64,000 nt of DNA from Chryseobacterium vaccae (GTDB lineage: Bacteria; Bacteroidota; Bacteroidia; Flavobacteriales; Weeksellaceae). This document shows positions 35,453 through 44,686 of this stretch, one piece after another. Below the pieces are notes generated by a model that saw nothing but the letters and a program-made list of their open reading frames with translations, searched no databases and was not told the DNA's origin. Numbering within the stretch: the stretch's first letter is position 1; each line of letters begins with the position of its first letter. A program made the position numbers and the translations under genes. The stretch is taken from contig NZ_VSWH01000001.1 in NCBI RefSeq assembly GCF_009602705.1, positions 248,001 to 312,000 of the forward strand, given 5' to 3'.

Positions 35453-35862
35453 TTTGATGCAATATTATGATTACCACAATAGCTGTACAAACTTAATACA
35501 GGAATAATTCGGAAAATTTCAGGTGCTTTTTTATCTGTTTTACAAATTTTATATATTGAAAATCAATGTTTTATAGTTTATTGTTGTTTTTTTATAAAAT
35601 TTCAAAATTCACAAATTGGTATTTGCGTTATTGGAATTTATATTTCATTAAATTTGCTCAAATGATAAATATTTTAATAGGGTTTGTAATATAAAAATCA
35701 ATCAGGCAGGGGATCCTGAAATATTGAACAAAAAAAGAATTATTTTTACTATCATAAACTTTTAAAGATCAGTTAAAATTTAATCTTTCTAGCCTTATAC
35801 AAATGTTTTAATCAATGATTGTGTTTTTTATATTGAATTATTACTTTTAAAACTAATTTATA
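35453..35862. other. AT-rich intergenic region
   Basis: Between divergent genes; no gene, hairpin or clear promoter is seen. Confidence 0.5.
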
Positions 35863-37536
35863 ATGAATAAATTTTTTTATTTTTTTCACCTTCCTCGCTT
35901 TTACTGTATGAGAAAATCATTTTATCTTTTTATCCTACTATTTTATTTTGATATTACTTTTTGTCAGAATAGACCATCCGGTACTACACCAAATGGAATA
36001 TCTATTGACAGACAACTGGATGAGATCAGTAAAGAAAGTAAAACATATACTGCTCTTAAACAGGAGAAACTATTACTCAAACTAATGTCAGAGTCAAAGA
36101 AAGAAGGGTATGACTGGGGAGTAATTCGAAGTGGGAGTGCTCTTACATCTGTTTATCTTGGACAAGGTGAATATAAAAAGACAATAGACCTAAGCAACGA
36201 ATTAAAAAAAGTAATCAATAACAAGAAAGACATTTATGGACATATTTCAAGTATCTACCGGAGAAATGCTTTAGCTTTGGGATATTTAGGTTTAAATGAT
36301 GCCAGTTTAAAAGATTTCAGAAAAGCAATCACTTATGCAAAACAAATTGAAAATGAAGATCGAAAGAAGCACCAATTAGCTTTTAGTTATGAGAATATTA
36401 ATATATACTACGAAAATAAAGAGAAGGAGCCAGGAATAAATGATACGATATTATCTAATTACCTTAAAGCTTTTGAAATAGCTAAAACGATAAGTGATAA
36501 AAATACGGAAGTATTTATTGACGATAAGTATGGATTAATTGCCTACTTATCGATGGCTATAGGCTCTTCTTATATAGAACGAAATGCTCTTGAAACAGCA
36601 GAAAAATATCTTTTAAATGCAAAGAATATTTATGAAAATAAAAATTATAATACAGATCCTACACAAAAAGCTGAAACCTTCAATGAGCTAAGCAAATTAT
36701 ATATTAAGAAAAAACTGTATCAGCAAGCAATTGAATATGCTACAAATGCATTAAAATTTGAGAAGCAGCATTCTTTTCCTTTTGAAAGAAAACAAACCTA
36801 TGAACATCTTCTTCAGGCATATCTGAAAATTGGTGATGATGAAAAGGCAGAATTCTACAGAGAAAAATTTACTGCTCTTAGTGACAGTCTAAATTATGAA
36901 GAGAAAAAGACTGCTAATTTAACCATGAAAAAGATGGTTACGGATGAGATAAATGAGCACAAGGCAATTTCAAAAAAACAACTCATTGCTATAATAAGTC
37001 TGTTTCTTTTTGCTACAATCGTTACAAGTCTGCTTTGGAGGAGAAAGAATAAAAATCTTCACAGGAATTATGAAGATTTAATTGCTAAAATAAAGGATAA
37101 AGAAGATACATCATATCTATTTAGTTTAACAACAGGGAAAACTGAAAATAACGAAACTAAGTTTTCTGTTACCATACCAGACGAAACCTCAAAAGTCTTG
37201 CTTGAGAAATTGGAAAAATTTGAAAAATCCGGAAAGTTTCTTAAAAAGGATATTACACTTTCTTCCTTATCCACTTCTCTTGATACCAATCCAAGATACC
37301 TTTCTGAAATTATTAAACAATACACTGGAAAAAATTTTAACAATTATCTTAATGGTCTTAGAATACAGAACATAATACAACTCTTGTATAATGAACCTGT
37401 TTATAGAGAGTATAAGATTACTTATCTTGCAGAATACTGTGGTTTTGCTTCAACGAAGGTTTTTACTACTGCTTTTAAAAAAGAAACAGGAGTTACTCCT
37501 TCTTATTTTGTGGAACAATTAAAAGTGTCTGCATAA
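35863..37536 (+). CDS. TPR-containing membrane-bound AraC-type regulator
   Basis: 557 residues. A signal-like N-terminus (possibly starting at Met16, 35908, which gives MRKSFYLFILLFYF...FCQN) is followed by TPR repeats at about residues 50-350 outside the cytoplasm. A transmembrane helix near 370-388 (QLIAIISLFLFATIVTSLLW) precedes a cytoplasmic AraC-type DNA-binding domain at the C-terminus (KDITLSSLSTSLDTNPRYLSEIIKQYTGKNFNNYLNGLRI ... GFASTKVFTTAFKKETGVTPSYF). The layout is that of Bacteroidota TPR-HTH regulators that sense outside signals and control genes directly. Its target is unknown. Confidence 0.85.
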   Translation: MNKFFYFFHLPRFYCMRKSFYLFILLFYFDITFCQNRPSGTTPNGISIDRQLDEISKESKTYTALKQEKLLLKLMSESKKEGYDWGVIRSGSALTSVYLGQGEYKKTIDLSNELKKVINNKKDIYGHISSIYRRNALALGYLGLNDASLKDFRKAITYAKQIENEDRKKHQLAFSYENINIYYENKEKEPGINDTILSNYLKAFEIAKTISDKNTEVFIDDKYGLIAYLSMAIGSSYIERNALETAEKYLLNAKNIYENKNYNTDPTQKAETFNELSKLYIKKKLYQQAIEYATNALKFEKQHSFPFERKQTYEHLLQAYLKIGDDEKAEFYREKFTALSDSLNYEEKKTANLTMKKMVTDEINEHKAISKKQLIAIISLFLFATIVTSLLWRRKNKNLHRNYEDLIAKIKDKEDTSYLFSLTTGKTENNETKFSVTIPDETSKVLLEKLEKFEKSGKFLKKDITLSSLSTSLDTNPRYLSEIIKQYTGKNFNNYLNGLRIQNIIQLLYNEPVYREYKITYLAEYCGFASTKVFTTAFKKETGVTPSYFVEQLKVSA

Positions 37537-37648
37537 GGTCAATCTATTTGTAGCTAAATTTTGTTGGCTTCATATACATCGTAAATATTTTACCGTTTTT
37601 TGACTTTCAGCATGATGAAAAAACAGATTCATTATAAAATATAATCCT

Positions 37649-37903
37649 ATGGCTAAAAAATTATCTTTGCGGAGAACCGGATTTGTTGGGAAAGACAGGA
37701 ACTTGATTTTCCAAAGATTGTATACTGTTTTTATCACCCTGTTACTTTTATTTTTTTTCTCCGAAACAAAAGCCGGAACAATTTCATGTCCCGGAAATAA
37801 AGAAATTGATCAACTAATTGATAAGGGAATTTCTCTTAATAATGAGGGGGAAAATAAAGAAGCACTTAAACTATTTCAAAAAGCTAATTGTAAACTTCCC
37901 TAA
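37649..37903 (+). pseudogene. 5' fragment of a TPR protein gene cut by an insertion sequence
   Basis: 84 residues: a basic N-terminus, a membrane segment (LYTVFITLLLLFFFSETKAG), and one partial TPR-like helix (NNEGENKEALKLFQKANCKL). The frame stops 3 bp before the left end of the IS3 element, and no continuation is seen beyond the second IS. It is probably the beginning of a second TPR regulator like the one upstream. Confidence 0.55.
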
Positions 37904-37906
37904 AAA

Positions 37907-39061
37907 TGTGTCCATTTAAAGATAGAGTTTTTGGCTTAAAAAACTTTAAATTTAAATATGAAAAAGAGTAAGTATTCAGAGAGTCAGGTTTTTGGAATTT
38001 TGAAAGAACAGGAACTTGGTAAAAGTGTAATAGAGATATGCCGTAATCATGGCATTACGCAAGGTACTTTCTATCGTTGGAAGAGTAAATATTCAGGTAT
38101 GGAAAGTTCGGATATTCAAAAGATGCGAGATCTGGAGTCCGAAAATTCTAAGCTTAAGAAACTTTATGCCGAACGATGTTTAGAGATTGAAGCTTTAAAA
38201 GATGTTTTGTCAAAAAAGCGGTAAAGCCTTCTGTACAGCGTGAAATTATCAACTTTATTTGTAAGAAATACCATTTAAGTGAGCGTAGAAATTGTTTGAC
38301 AATAGGTATCAGTAGGCGAAGTTACCGTTACACAAGCATTAAAAATGACGATGAATTAATTGAAGTTTTGACACAACTTTCACAAGATCATCCAGGTTAT
38401 GGTTTTTGGAAGCTCTATCATAAGCTTCGGGATTTGGGATATATTTGGAATCACAAACGGGTTCATAGAGTCTATATAGCTTTAAATATGAGTATTCGCA
38501 GAAGGGTAAGAAAAAGGCTTCCCACCAGAGTCAAAGAAAGTATTAATATTCCTTTAGAACCTGATGAATGCTGGAGTATGGATTTTATGAGCGATAGTTT
38601 GTATGATGGGAGAAGATTCAGAATATTAAATATTGCTGATGATTATAACCGGGAATTACTATCCATGGAAATTGATACAAGTATCTGCTCTGCAAGAGTA
38701 GTAAGGGTTTTAAATAGTTTAAAACAACAAGGACGCAAGCCTAAACGCATAAGAGTTGATAATGGACCTGAATTTATATCTAAAAATCTTCAGCTATGGG
38801 CTCAGGAAAATAAAATAGAAATTCATTATATACAGCCTGGAAAACCAACACAAAATAGCCTTATTGAAAGACTGAACAAAAGCTGCAGAAATGAACTTCT
38901 CAATATGTATGTCTTTAAAAGTTTACAAGACGCAGAAGAAAAAGCAAATCAATGGTGGATAGAATATAACTATAATAGGCCCCACGAAGCATTAGGGAAC
39001 ATAAGTCCTAAAAAATATAAACAAAAAATGAAAGAAGAATCTATCATTTAGAATGGAAACA
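37907..39061 (+). mobile_element. IS3-family insertion sequence
   Basis: Left end TGTGTCCATTTAAAGATAG (37907-), right end CTATCATTTAGAATGGAAACA (to 39061): imperfect inverted repeats. AAA on both sides (37904-37906 and 39062-39064) is a possible 3-bp target duplication. Contains the two-frame transposase. Confidence 0.8.
37958..39051 (+). CDS. IS3-family transposase OrfAB (programmed -1 frameshift)
   Basis: OrfA runs 37958-38224 (88 residues; HTH ...NHGITQGTFYRWKSKYSG, then a leucine-zipper-like part). OrfB is in the -1 frame and open through VKPSVQREIINF before the usual ORF call at 38296, ending at 39051. A slippery A6G (38212-38218) is at the OrfA end, as expected for production of the fused transposase. 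DDE residues: D in DECWSMDF, D in RVDNGPEF, E in NSLIERLNKSCRNEL. Confidence 0.85.
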
Positions 39062-39114
39062 AAATTGGTGAGCTTACACCTCCACAAACGAATTCATAAT
39101 CTGAATTAGTCAAT

Positions 39115-40292
39115 ACTTAATCTGACAGTTATAATCAAATTAAATAACTTTAAAACAGATTAAGTATTATGACAACACAACAAAAGATTATCAAAAACAA
39201 GTTAGGCGTACTTGAATTAGCACAACATTTAGGAAACGTATCCAAAGCCTGTAAGGTGATGGGCTATTCCCGAGACAGTTTTTATAGATTTAAAGAATTG
39301 TATGAGCAAGGAGGTGAATTAGCATTACAGGAAATCTCCAGAAGAAAGCCAGTATTAAAGAATCGTGTAGATGAAGTCATTGAAAAAGCTGTTGTTGATA
39401 TAGCTATTGAAAACCCTGCTTTGGGGCAGCTTAGAGTAAGTAATGAACTTAAAAAGAAAGGTTTCATTGTATCACCAGGTGGAGTCAGAAGTATTTGGTT
39501 AAGACACGATCTACATACGTTTAAACTAAGATTGAAAGCCCTAGAAGCCAAATCTGCTCAAGATGGTGTAGTCCTTACTGAATCTCAACTTTCAGCACTA
39601 GAAAGGGCTAAGGAAGAGAAAAAAGCTCATGGAGAAATTGAAACTCATCATCCTGGATATTTAGGAGCTCAAGACACTTATTACGTAGGCAATATCAAAG
39701 GAGTTGGACATATTTATCAACAAACTTTTATTGATACATATTCAAAGGTAGTATTTGCAAAGCTATATGACCGTAAAAATGCTCTTATTGCTGCTGACAT
39801 GCTTAATGATCAGGTAGTCCCTTTCTTTGAGCAGCAGGAACTTCGTTTACTCAGAATTTTAACAGACCGAGGAACGGAATACTGTGGAATAAGAGAACAG
39901 CATGAATACCAGCTCTATTTGGCCATTGAAGATATCGATCATACGAAGACCAAGGCTAAAAGCCCTCAGACCAATGGTATTTGTGAACGTTTTCACAGGA
40001 CGATACAGGACGAGTTTTATGCCATAGCTTTCAGAAAGAAAATTTACAGAAGTATTGAAGAACTGCAATTAGACCTGAACAGCTGGTTGTCGTATTACAA
40101 CAATGAAAGAACGCATACAGGAAAACATTGTTACGGTAAAACACCGATGCAGACGTTTCTAGATAGTAAAACTATTGCAAAAGAGAAATTATTGGAAACT
40201 CTTGCAGAGGAACAAAAAATCCTTACTTTTGGAAGTAAGGATAATATTGGATAACTGACAATTATTTTTAACCCCTAACTGTCAGATAAAGT
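39115..40292 (+). mobile_element. IS481-family insertion sequence
   Basis: Inverted repeats ACTTAATCTGACAGTTA (39115-39131) and TAACTGTCAGATAAAGT (40276-40292), 17 bp with one mismatch. A single transposase gene lies inside. No clear target duplication. Only 53 bp separate it from the IS3 element. Confidence 0.85.
39169..40254 (+). CDS. IS481-family transposase
   Basis: 361 residues in one frame. N-terminal HTH (LAQHLGNVSKACKVMGYSRDSFYRFKE) and an rve-type DDE domain: D in GAQDTYYVG, D in LTDRGTEYCG, E in NGICERFHRTIQDEF. Length is typical for the family, and the frame looks intact, so the element could be active. Confidence 0.9.
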   Translation: MTTQQKIIKNKLGVLELAQHLGNVSKACKVMGYSRDSFYRFKELYEQGGELALQEISRRKPVLKNRVDEVIEKAVVDIAIENPALGQLRVSNELKKKGFIVSPGGVRSIWLRHDLHTFKLRLKALEAKSAQDGVVLTESQLSALERAKEEKKAHGEIETHHPGYLGAQDTYYVGNIKGVGHIYQQTFIDTYSKVVFAKLYDRKNALIAADMLNDQVVPFFEQQELRLLRILTDRGTEYCGIREQHEYQLYLAIEDIDHTKTKAKSPQTNGICERFHRTIQDEFYAIAFRKKIYRSIEELQLDLNSWLSYYNNERTHTGKHCYGKTPMQTFLDSKTIAKEKLLETLAEEQKILTFGSKDNIG

Positions 40293-40334
40293 CGTGGCTA
40301 TTACACATAATCCGTCTTCCTAAATGGAAAATAA

Positions 40335-40360
40335 AAACCACTGTGATTTTACAGTGGTTT
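40335..40360. terminator. hairpin downstream of the IS481 element
   Basis: AAACCACTGT / ACAGTGGTTT with loop GATTTT, then AATTTTT. It may serve the plus-strand transcripts or the leftward Rhs operon, whose end is 310 bp away. Confidence 0.5.
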
Positions 40361-40669
40361 AATTTTTATCAACTAAAGTATGTGTGGAAATTTACACCTT
40401 AGGTCTATGATTGATTACATTTGAATTATAATCAATCATTTCTTTAATTTCTCTTATCGTTTTAGATACTTTTTTATTTTACTTCTTCAAAAATAAAATA
40501 TATTGATTATCATATTATTAAAATAATAATATAAATAAAGTACAAAACTATTTAAACTTATAGAACGCAAAACATCTCATAGTAATCATAAAAACATACA
40601 CTACGTCCAAATTAGAGAGACTTTATGAAAGGATTAGTATGGCAGCAGGCAAAATGTAATAAATTAAAA
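40361..40669. other. AT-rich intergenic region
   Basis: No gene or convincing signal is seen. Confidence 0.4.
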
Positions 40670-41254
40670 CTATTTAAATCTCATAGTTTCATAAGGATTT
40701 GTCTGTATATGATTTAAGTCAAGCGAATAAACTCCGCCAAGTTTATTTAAATCATCCTTTGTTATATTTTTATTTATTTTAAAATCTTTGTCTATAAAAA
40801 AAACTTTACCTTGATAATTAATTTTCCTACCATCATCCATATCCATTTTGCATGAAAATAGTTGTTCTGTATTAATAGAACTAACATATAATTTATACCT
40901 GATCTTTCTATTTCCATTTACAAATTCTTTCTTTACAGAATATACTAGGTTTTTATTATTATATATTTTATTAAAAATATAATTCAATTGCTTATCTGGC
41001 AATGTGTTTTCAGTTCGATTAAAAATACCAAGCGAACTATTATTTTTGCAAAGTGTTTTCATTTCTTCATCAACAGTAAAAAAGAACAGAGGATATATAG
41101 AGGAATCTTTATCTGATTCGTCGATTATCCAAAAAAATCTTTCATTTTCTTTTGGATATGCTGTATCATATTTATCAATTGTAACAATAAAATATTTTTG
41201 TTGTGAAAATAAAAATATAGGTAAAAATGTGAATATAGCTGTAATCAATTTCAT
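40670..41254 (-). CDS. putative immunity protein of the Rhs-metzincin toxin (secreted)
   Basis: 194 residues. Signal peptide MKLITAIFTFLPIFLFSQQ, so exported. Not recognised by family. It starts 2 bp after the stop of the Rhs toxin gene, the classic position of an immunity gene, and its very AT-rich composition matches the toxin tip rather than the Rhs core. Export is what would be expected if the protease acts outside the cytoplasm. The body has alternating charged and aromatic stretches (YDTAYPKENERFFWIIDESDKDS, FIDKDFKINKNITKDDL). Immunity is inference from position, not from homology. Confidence 0.65.
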   Translation of the reverse strand: MKLITAIFTFLPIFLFSQQKYFIVTIDKYDTAYPKENERFFWIIDESDKDSSIYPLFFFTVDEEMKTLCKNNSSLGIFNRTENTLPDKQLNYIFNKIYNNKNLVYSVKKEFVNGNRKIRYKLYVSSINTEQLFSCKMDMDDGRKINYQGKVFFIDKDFKINKNITKDDLNKLGGVYSLDLNHIQTNPYETMRFK

Positions 41255-41256
41255 AA

Positions 41257-44200
41257 TTATTTTTTTTGATATGCGTTCATAATAATCGTATCTATTTCTG
41301 TAGAAGTTAGCCTTTCAGGAGGATAACTCATAATTCCTGTGGCAACAGCACCTCCATTGGGATGATCTAATCCCAAATTATGGCCAAATTCATGAGAGAG
41401 GTTTCCTACTGAAGGATTTTTGCTATTAATTCTCCAAATCATAGGGCCCAAGAGTTGGGCCTCTCCTACAGAAGATGTTATTGCGGTAGTCCAAATTGAA
41501 GCAGGAGATATTAAGTTTTTTCCTTCTTTAGTTTGATCAGATATTATTCCCAATCTGTTACCTAAAGTCCTAATAGGTACACCATCTACCATTTTATCTT
41601 TGGCACTAGTATCATTTACTTGTAATTCACTAATATTTATTTTAAAATTAACATTTTCTTCATTACCATTTTTAAAAGTTCCAGCATAATAAGTATTAAG
41701 ATCTTCTTTTGCAAAATCAACTCTAGCTTGATTAGCTAGTTTAATGTTTTCATTTTGACGAATAATTTTATCCCTTGCTTTTACCTCTTGTTTTGATGCA
41801 TCATCAGATAATATAGGAACGTCCTTAGTTTTCTGAGTTAAAATAACAAAATTTTTTTCGATCGTGTGAGATGTTTTGTTGTTTTGATCTGTGTGAGTAT
41901 AATGTATTCCTTCAAGTCCCTCTATCTCTCTAAAAGCTATAACCTTATTTTCTGCAAAATTATAATGAGATTGATAAGCATATTTCTCGCTTAACGGATC
42001 TACATTAAAGAACCTACCAAGTTCCGGTATACTATTACGCCATTTAAAAGAACTCCAACCTGTCTCCTTCTGTTTTTCTTGTCCCTGAAAGCCGTACGCA
42101 TAACTTGGCAGCTCCGTACTTATCCCAGAAAAACCTTCATACTCTAATCCGAAAGGATAATATCCGGTTTCACGGTCTACTATTGCTTCATTGTTATCCC
42201 CACGGTAATAAGCAAGCCTTAAATTTCCGAGGTGATCTTTGTAATTATAAATATACCTTTTTTTCTGATAATCAAAATACCCTTCTGAGGTTGGTAAAAA
42301 CAGTAGTCTAGCACCAAATCCCACATCTTCGTATTGAAAGCCGTCCAGATAGTCAGTTTTCGTCGTGCGGGGCGCACCTGTATAAGGATTGATCTCTCTG
42401 TATGTCTTCTTTTGTTTAACGCCATCAGCTCTGTATATAAACGCAAGGCTATTATTGTTTTCTACAAAAATTACTTCCTTGGGCAGATTTACATGGTTGT
42501 AAATGATTTTCTCAATCCCTTTATCAAAATGATCGGTCATGTTACCATTATCATCATAAGCAATCAGGGTTCCGCCCTGCGTATAGCCGGATTCATTGCC
42601 ACTTTCATCTATAACTTTTTTTAATCTGTTTCCTTCATATAGGTTGTATTTAAGATCATCGATCAGAATAGGCGTACCTGTTAATGGTTGGTACCTTTTT
42701 AAGGTCTGGATATTTCCATTCAGGTCATAGGTTATATATTCGCTATAACCGTCATTTACAGGAGCAGTAGCAGAAGGCTCGCGGTAAGAAGCATCAGTAA
42801 GTCTGTCCAGTTTATCAAATCTATAAGCATATCTCTTCTGTACATCATCATTCGCTGAACGCCAGTCAAATTCTGCAATATTTCCATTGTATTTGGCAGG
42901 TGCATGGGCGATATCTGCCGGATCTTCATACTTTAGGGCATAGCCAAACAGTTTTCCATCAAGATTCTCAGGATCATTAGTTTTTGTAAGCCAGCCCTGA
43001 ATATTGTATGTATAATCTATCGACTGTAAAGCTGTCCCCGTTGTATTGCCAGTTTTCTTATTTACAAGCTGTCCTATTTCGTTGTAGGTATTTTCAGCCA
43101 GTAACTCTTCAGGCCGCGTATCTACCTGATGGTATTGCTTAACAAGCCTATTCTGATTGTCATAAACAAACCGTTCTTTTATTTTAACTTCAGTTGAAGC
43201 AGCAGTTCTTCTGTGATAGATATAGTTTTCCAGTGGCTGTCCGGAAAAATCAAGCTTTGTTTCCTTACGGGTATATCCTCCCAAATGGTTTACTGTATTG
43301 GAAGCAATATTTCTCGCTTTGGTATCGTAAAATTGATAGTTCTTAGTCCAGTTATCATCCTCTATGTTTTTCAGGTAGGAAGCGGTAAGAAGACCTTTGG
43401 TGGAGGAATCGTTAAAACGGTCCAATTCCTGAGCCATAACCTGTTGCCCTAAGATCTCCAAAGGAATTGTAGTAATCTCGGGGAGATAGGTATCGTAATA
43501 ATTAACGTTGAGCAATTTAAAATTTGTGGTTGGGTATCCGTTACTGTTGGTATAATAGACATTTGTTCCACTATTACTAAAACTTGTGGAACTTCTTGCT
43601 TCGATATTAAGCCCCAATGCCTCTACAGTGTTTACCAGTGTCTGCCTATTTGCAGAGTTGTTTACTATCCCCGTATAAATGGGTCTCGAATATTCATCAT
43701 ACTTGGTAAATTGCCATTGTCCAACTGTACGCAAATTGACGTCCTGCGATAAAACAAGCCTGTCAGCTTTATCATACACCATGAATTCCCAGCCTTTTCC
43801 CGGTAATTTCTTTTCCACAATCCTGTTTTGCCCATCATAACTATACTGATAACATAGTTTATCCAATAGCTGCCCCGTCACGCTATTACCGTTCTGTTGT
43901 ATGTCCTGTACAGCTTTGGGAGGAATGACAAAGACCTGTTGGTTGTATTCATTATAGACATAATAAGTATCAACTTTTTCCGCACCGTCTGTTCTACGGA
44001 TTAGAATAACCTGACCACGACTGTTCTGGAATTGTGTCACGGGATTTCCATCTTCATCAATTACTGTGTTCTTATACAGCATTCCTGCTGGATAATTTCC
44101 GGAATCATTCGAGGCTACATACACCATTGAAACGGTATTGGAAACGCCATTAACTGTATTTATCGAGGTATTTGTTATAAACTTCTTAACTTCTTTGGCT

Positions 44201-44676
44201 GTATTGGTCTCGTACAAATACTTTTTGGTATGGCCTGCGGATAGTTTCCACGCATCACCGGGTTTTGCTTCCTGTAATACCCTGTCGAGTGGAGTATTTT
44301 CTAACTGCTTTTCGCTAAAAGCATTGGCAGAACCATAGTAGCTATTGGCAGTAGTTTCATTGGTAATATCCGAATGATAATGCGAATTCATGGTGGACGC
44401 AGGTACCGGAAGAATATCTTTCAGCTGTCTTCCATAAATATCATAGGTAACCGGAACCACGATATCCTGTCCGAGAGGGGTTGCCTTTACGTTAACAATC
44501 TGTTTGGCCCTGCCCAGTCCATCAAAATAGGTAATGGTTTCTGCTTTTTTTGTACAGTCACCATCTAAGCAGGTCTTGGTCTGTACATAATTTTCAGCTG
44601 TGGTCTGTGCTTTGGACAATCCAAAAAATTCCAAAAGAAATACAGACCATATTTTTAGGTTTAATTGTTTCTTCAT
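41257..44676 (-). CDS. Rhs-family protein with C-terminal metzincin protease toxin
   Basis: 1139 residues with a signal peptide ending near SKAQ. An N-terminal DUF6443-like region (about 25-160, ...YFDGLGRAKQIVNVKATP), YD/Rhs repeats (about 160-800), the Rhs-associated core end (DHLGNLRLAYYR near 813; RFFNVDPLSEKYAY near 889) and a variable tip from about 921. The tip has HEFGHNLGLDH (H1095, E1096, H1099, H1105), the extended metzincin zinc motif, and the Met-turn GIMSY with M1116. This combines an Rhs delivery shell with a predicted zinc endopeptidase effector. It follows its SpvB-like partner by 10 bp. Confidence 0.88.
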   Translation of the reverse strand: MKKQLNLKIWSVFLLEFFGLSKAQTTAENYVQTKTCLDGDCTKKAETITYFDGLGRAKQIVNVKATPLGQDIVVPVTYDIYGRQLKDILPVPASTMNSHYHSDITNETTANSYYGSANAFSEKQLENTPLDRVLQEAKPGDAWKLSAGHTKKYLYETNTAKEVKKFITNTSINTVNGVSNTVSMVYVASNDSGNYPAGMLYKNTVIDEDGNPVTQFQNSRGQVILIRRTDGAEKVDTYYVYNEYNQQVFVIPPKAVQDIQQNGNSVTGQLLDKLCYQYSYDGQNRIVEKKLPGKGWEFMVYDKADRLVLSQDVNLRTVGQWQFTKYDEYSRPIYTGIVNNSANRQTLVNTVEALGLNIEARSSTSFSNSGTNVYYTNSNGYPTTNFKLLNVNYYDTYLPEITTIPLEILGQQVMAQELDRFNDSSTKGLLTASYLKNIEDDNWTKNYQFYDTKARNIASNTVNHLGGYTRKETKLDFSGQPLENYIYHRRTAASTEVKIKERFVYDNQNRLVKQYHQVDTRPEELLAENTYNEIGQLVNKKTGNTTGTALQSIDYTYNIQGWLTKTNDPENLDGKLFGYALKYEDPADIAHAPAKYNGNIAEFDWRSANDDVQKRYAYRFDKLDRLTDASYREPSATAPVNDGYSEYITYDLNGNIQTLKRYQPLTGTPILIDDLKYNLYEGNRLKKVIDESGNESGYTQGGTLIAYDDNGNMTDHFDKGIEKIIYNHVNLPKEVIFVENNNSLAFIYRADGVKQKKTYREINPYTGAPRTTKTDYLDGFQYEDVGFGARLLFLPTSEGYFDYQKKRYIYNYKDHLGNLRLAYYRGDNNEAIVDRETGYYPFGLEYEGFSGISTELPSYAYGFQGQEKQKETGWSSFKWRNSIPELGRFFNVDPLSEKYAYQSHYNFAENKVIAFREIEGLEGIHYTHTDQNNKTSHTIEKNFVILTQKTKDVPILSDDASKQEVKARDKIIRQNENIKLANQARVDFAKEDLNTYYAGTFKNGNEENVNFKINISELQVNDTSAKDKMVDGVPIRTLGNRLGIISDQTKEGKNLISPASIWTTAITSSVGEAQLLGPMIWRINSKNPSVGNLSHEFGHNLGLDHPNGGAVATGIMSYPPERLTSTEIDTIIMNAYQKK

Positions 44677-44686
44677 GATCTGGTTT

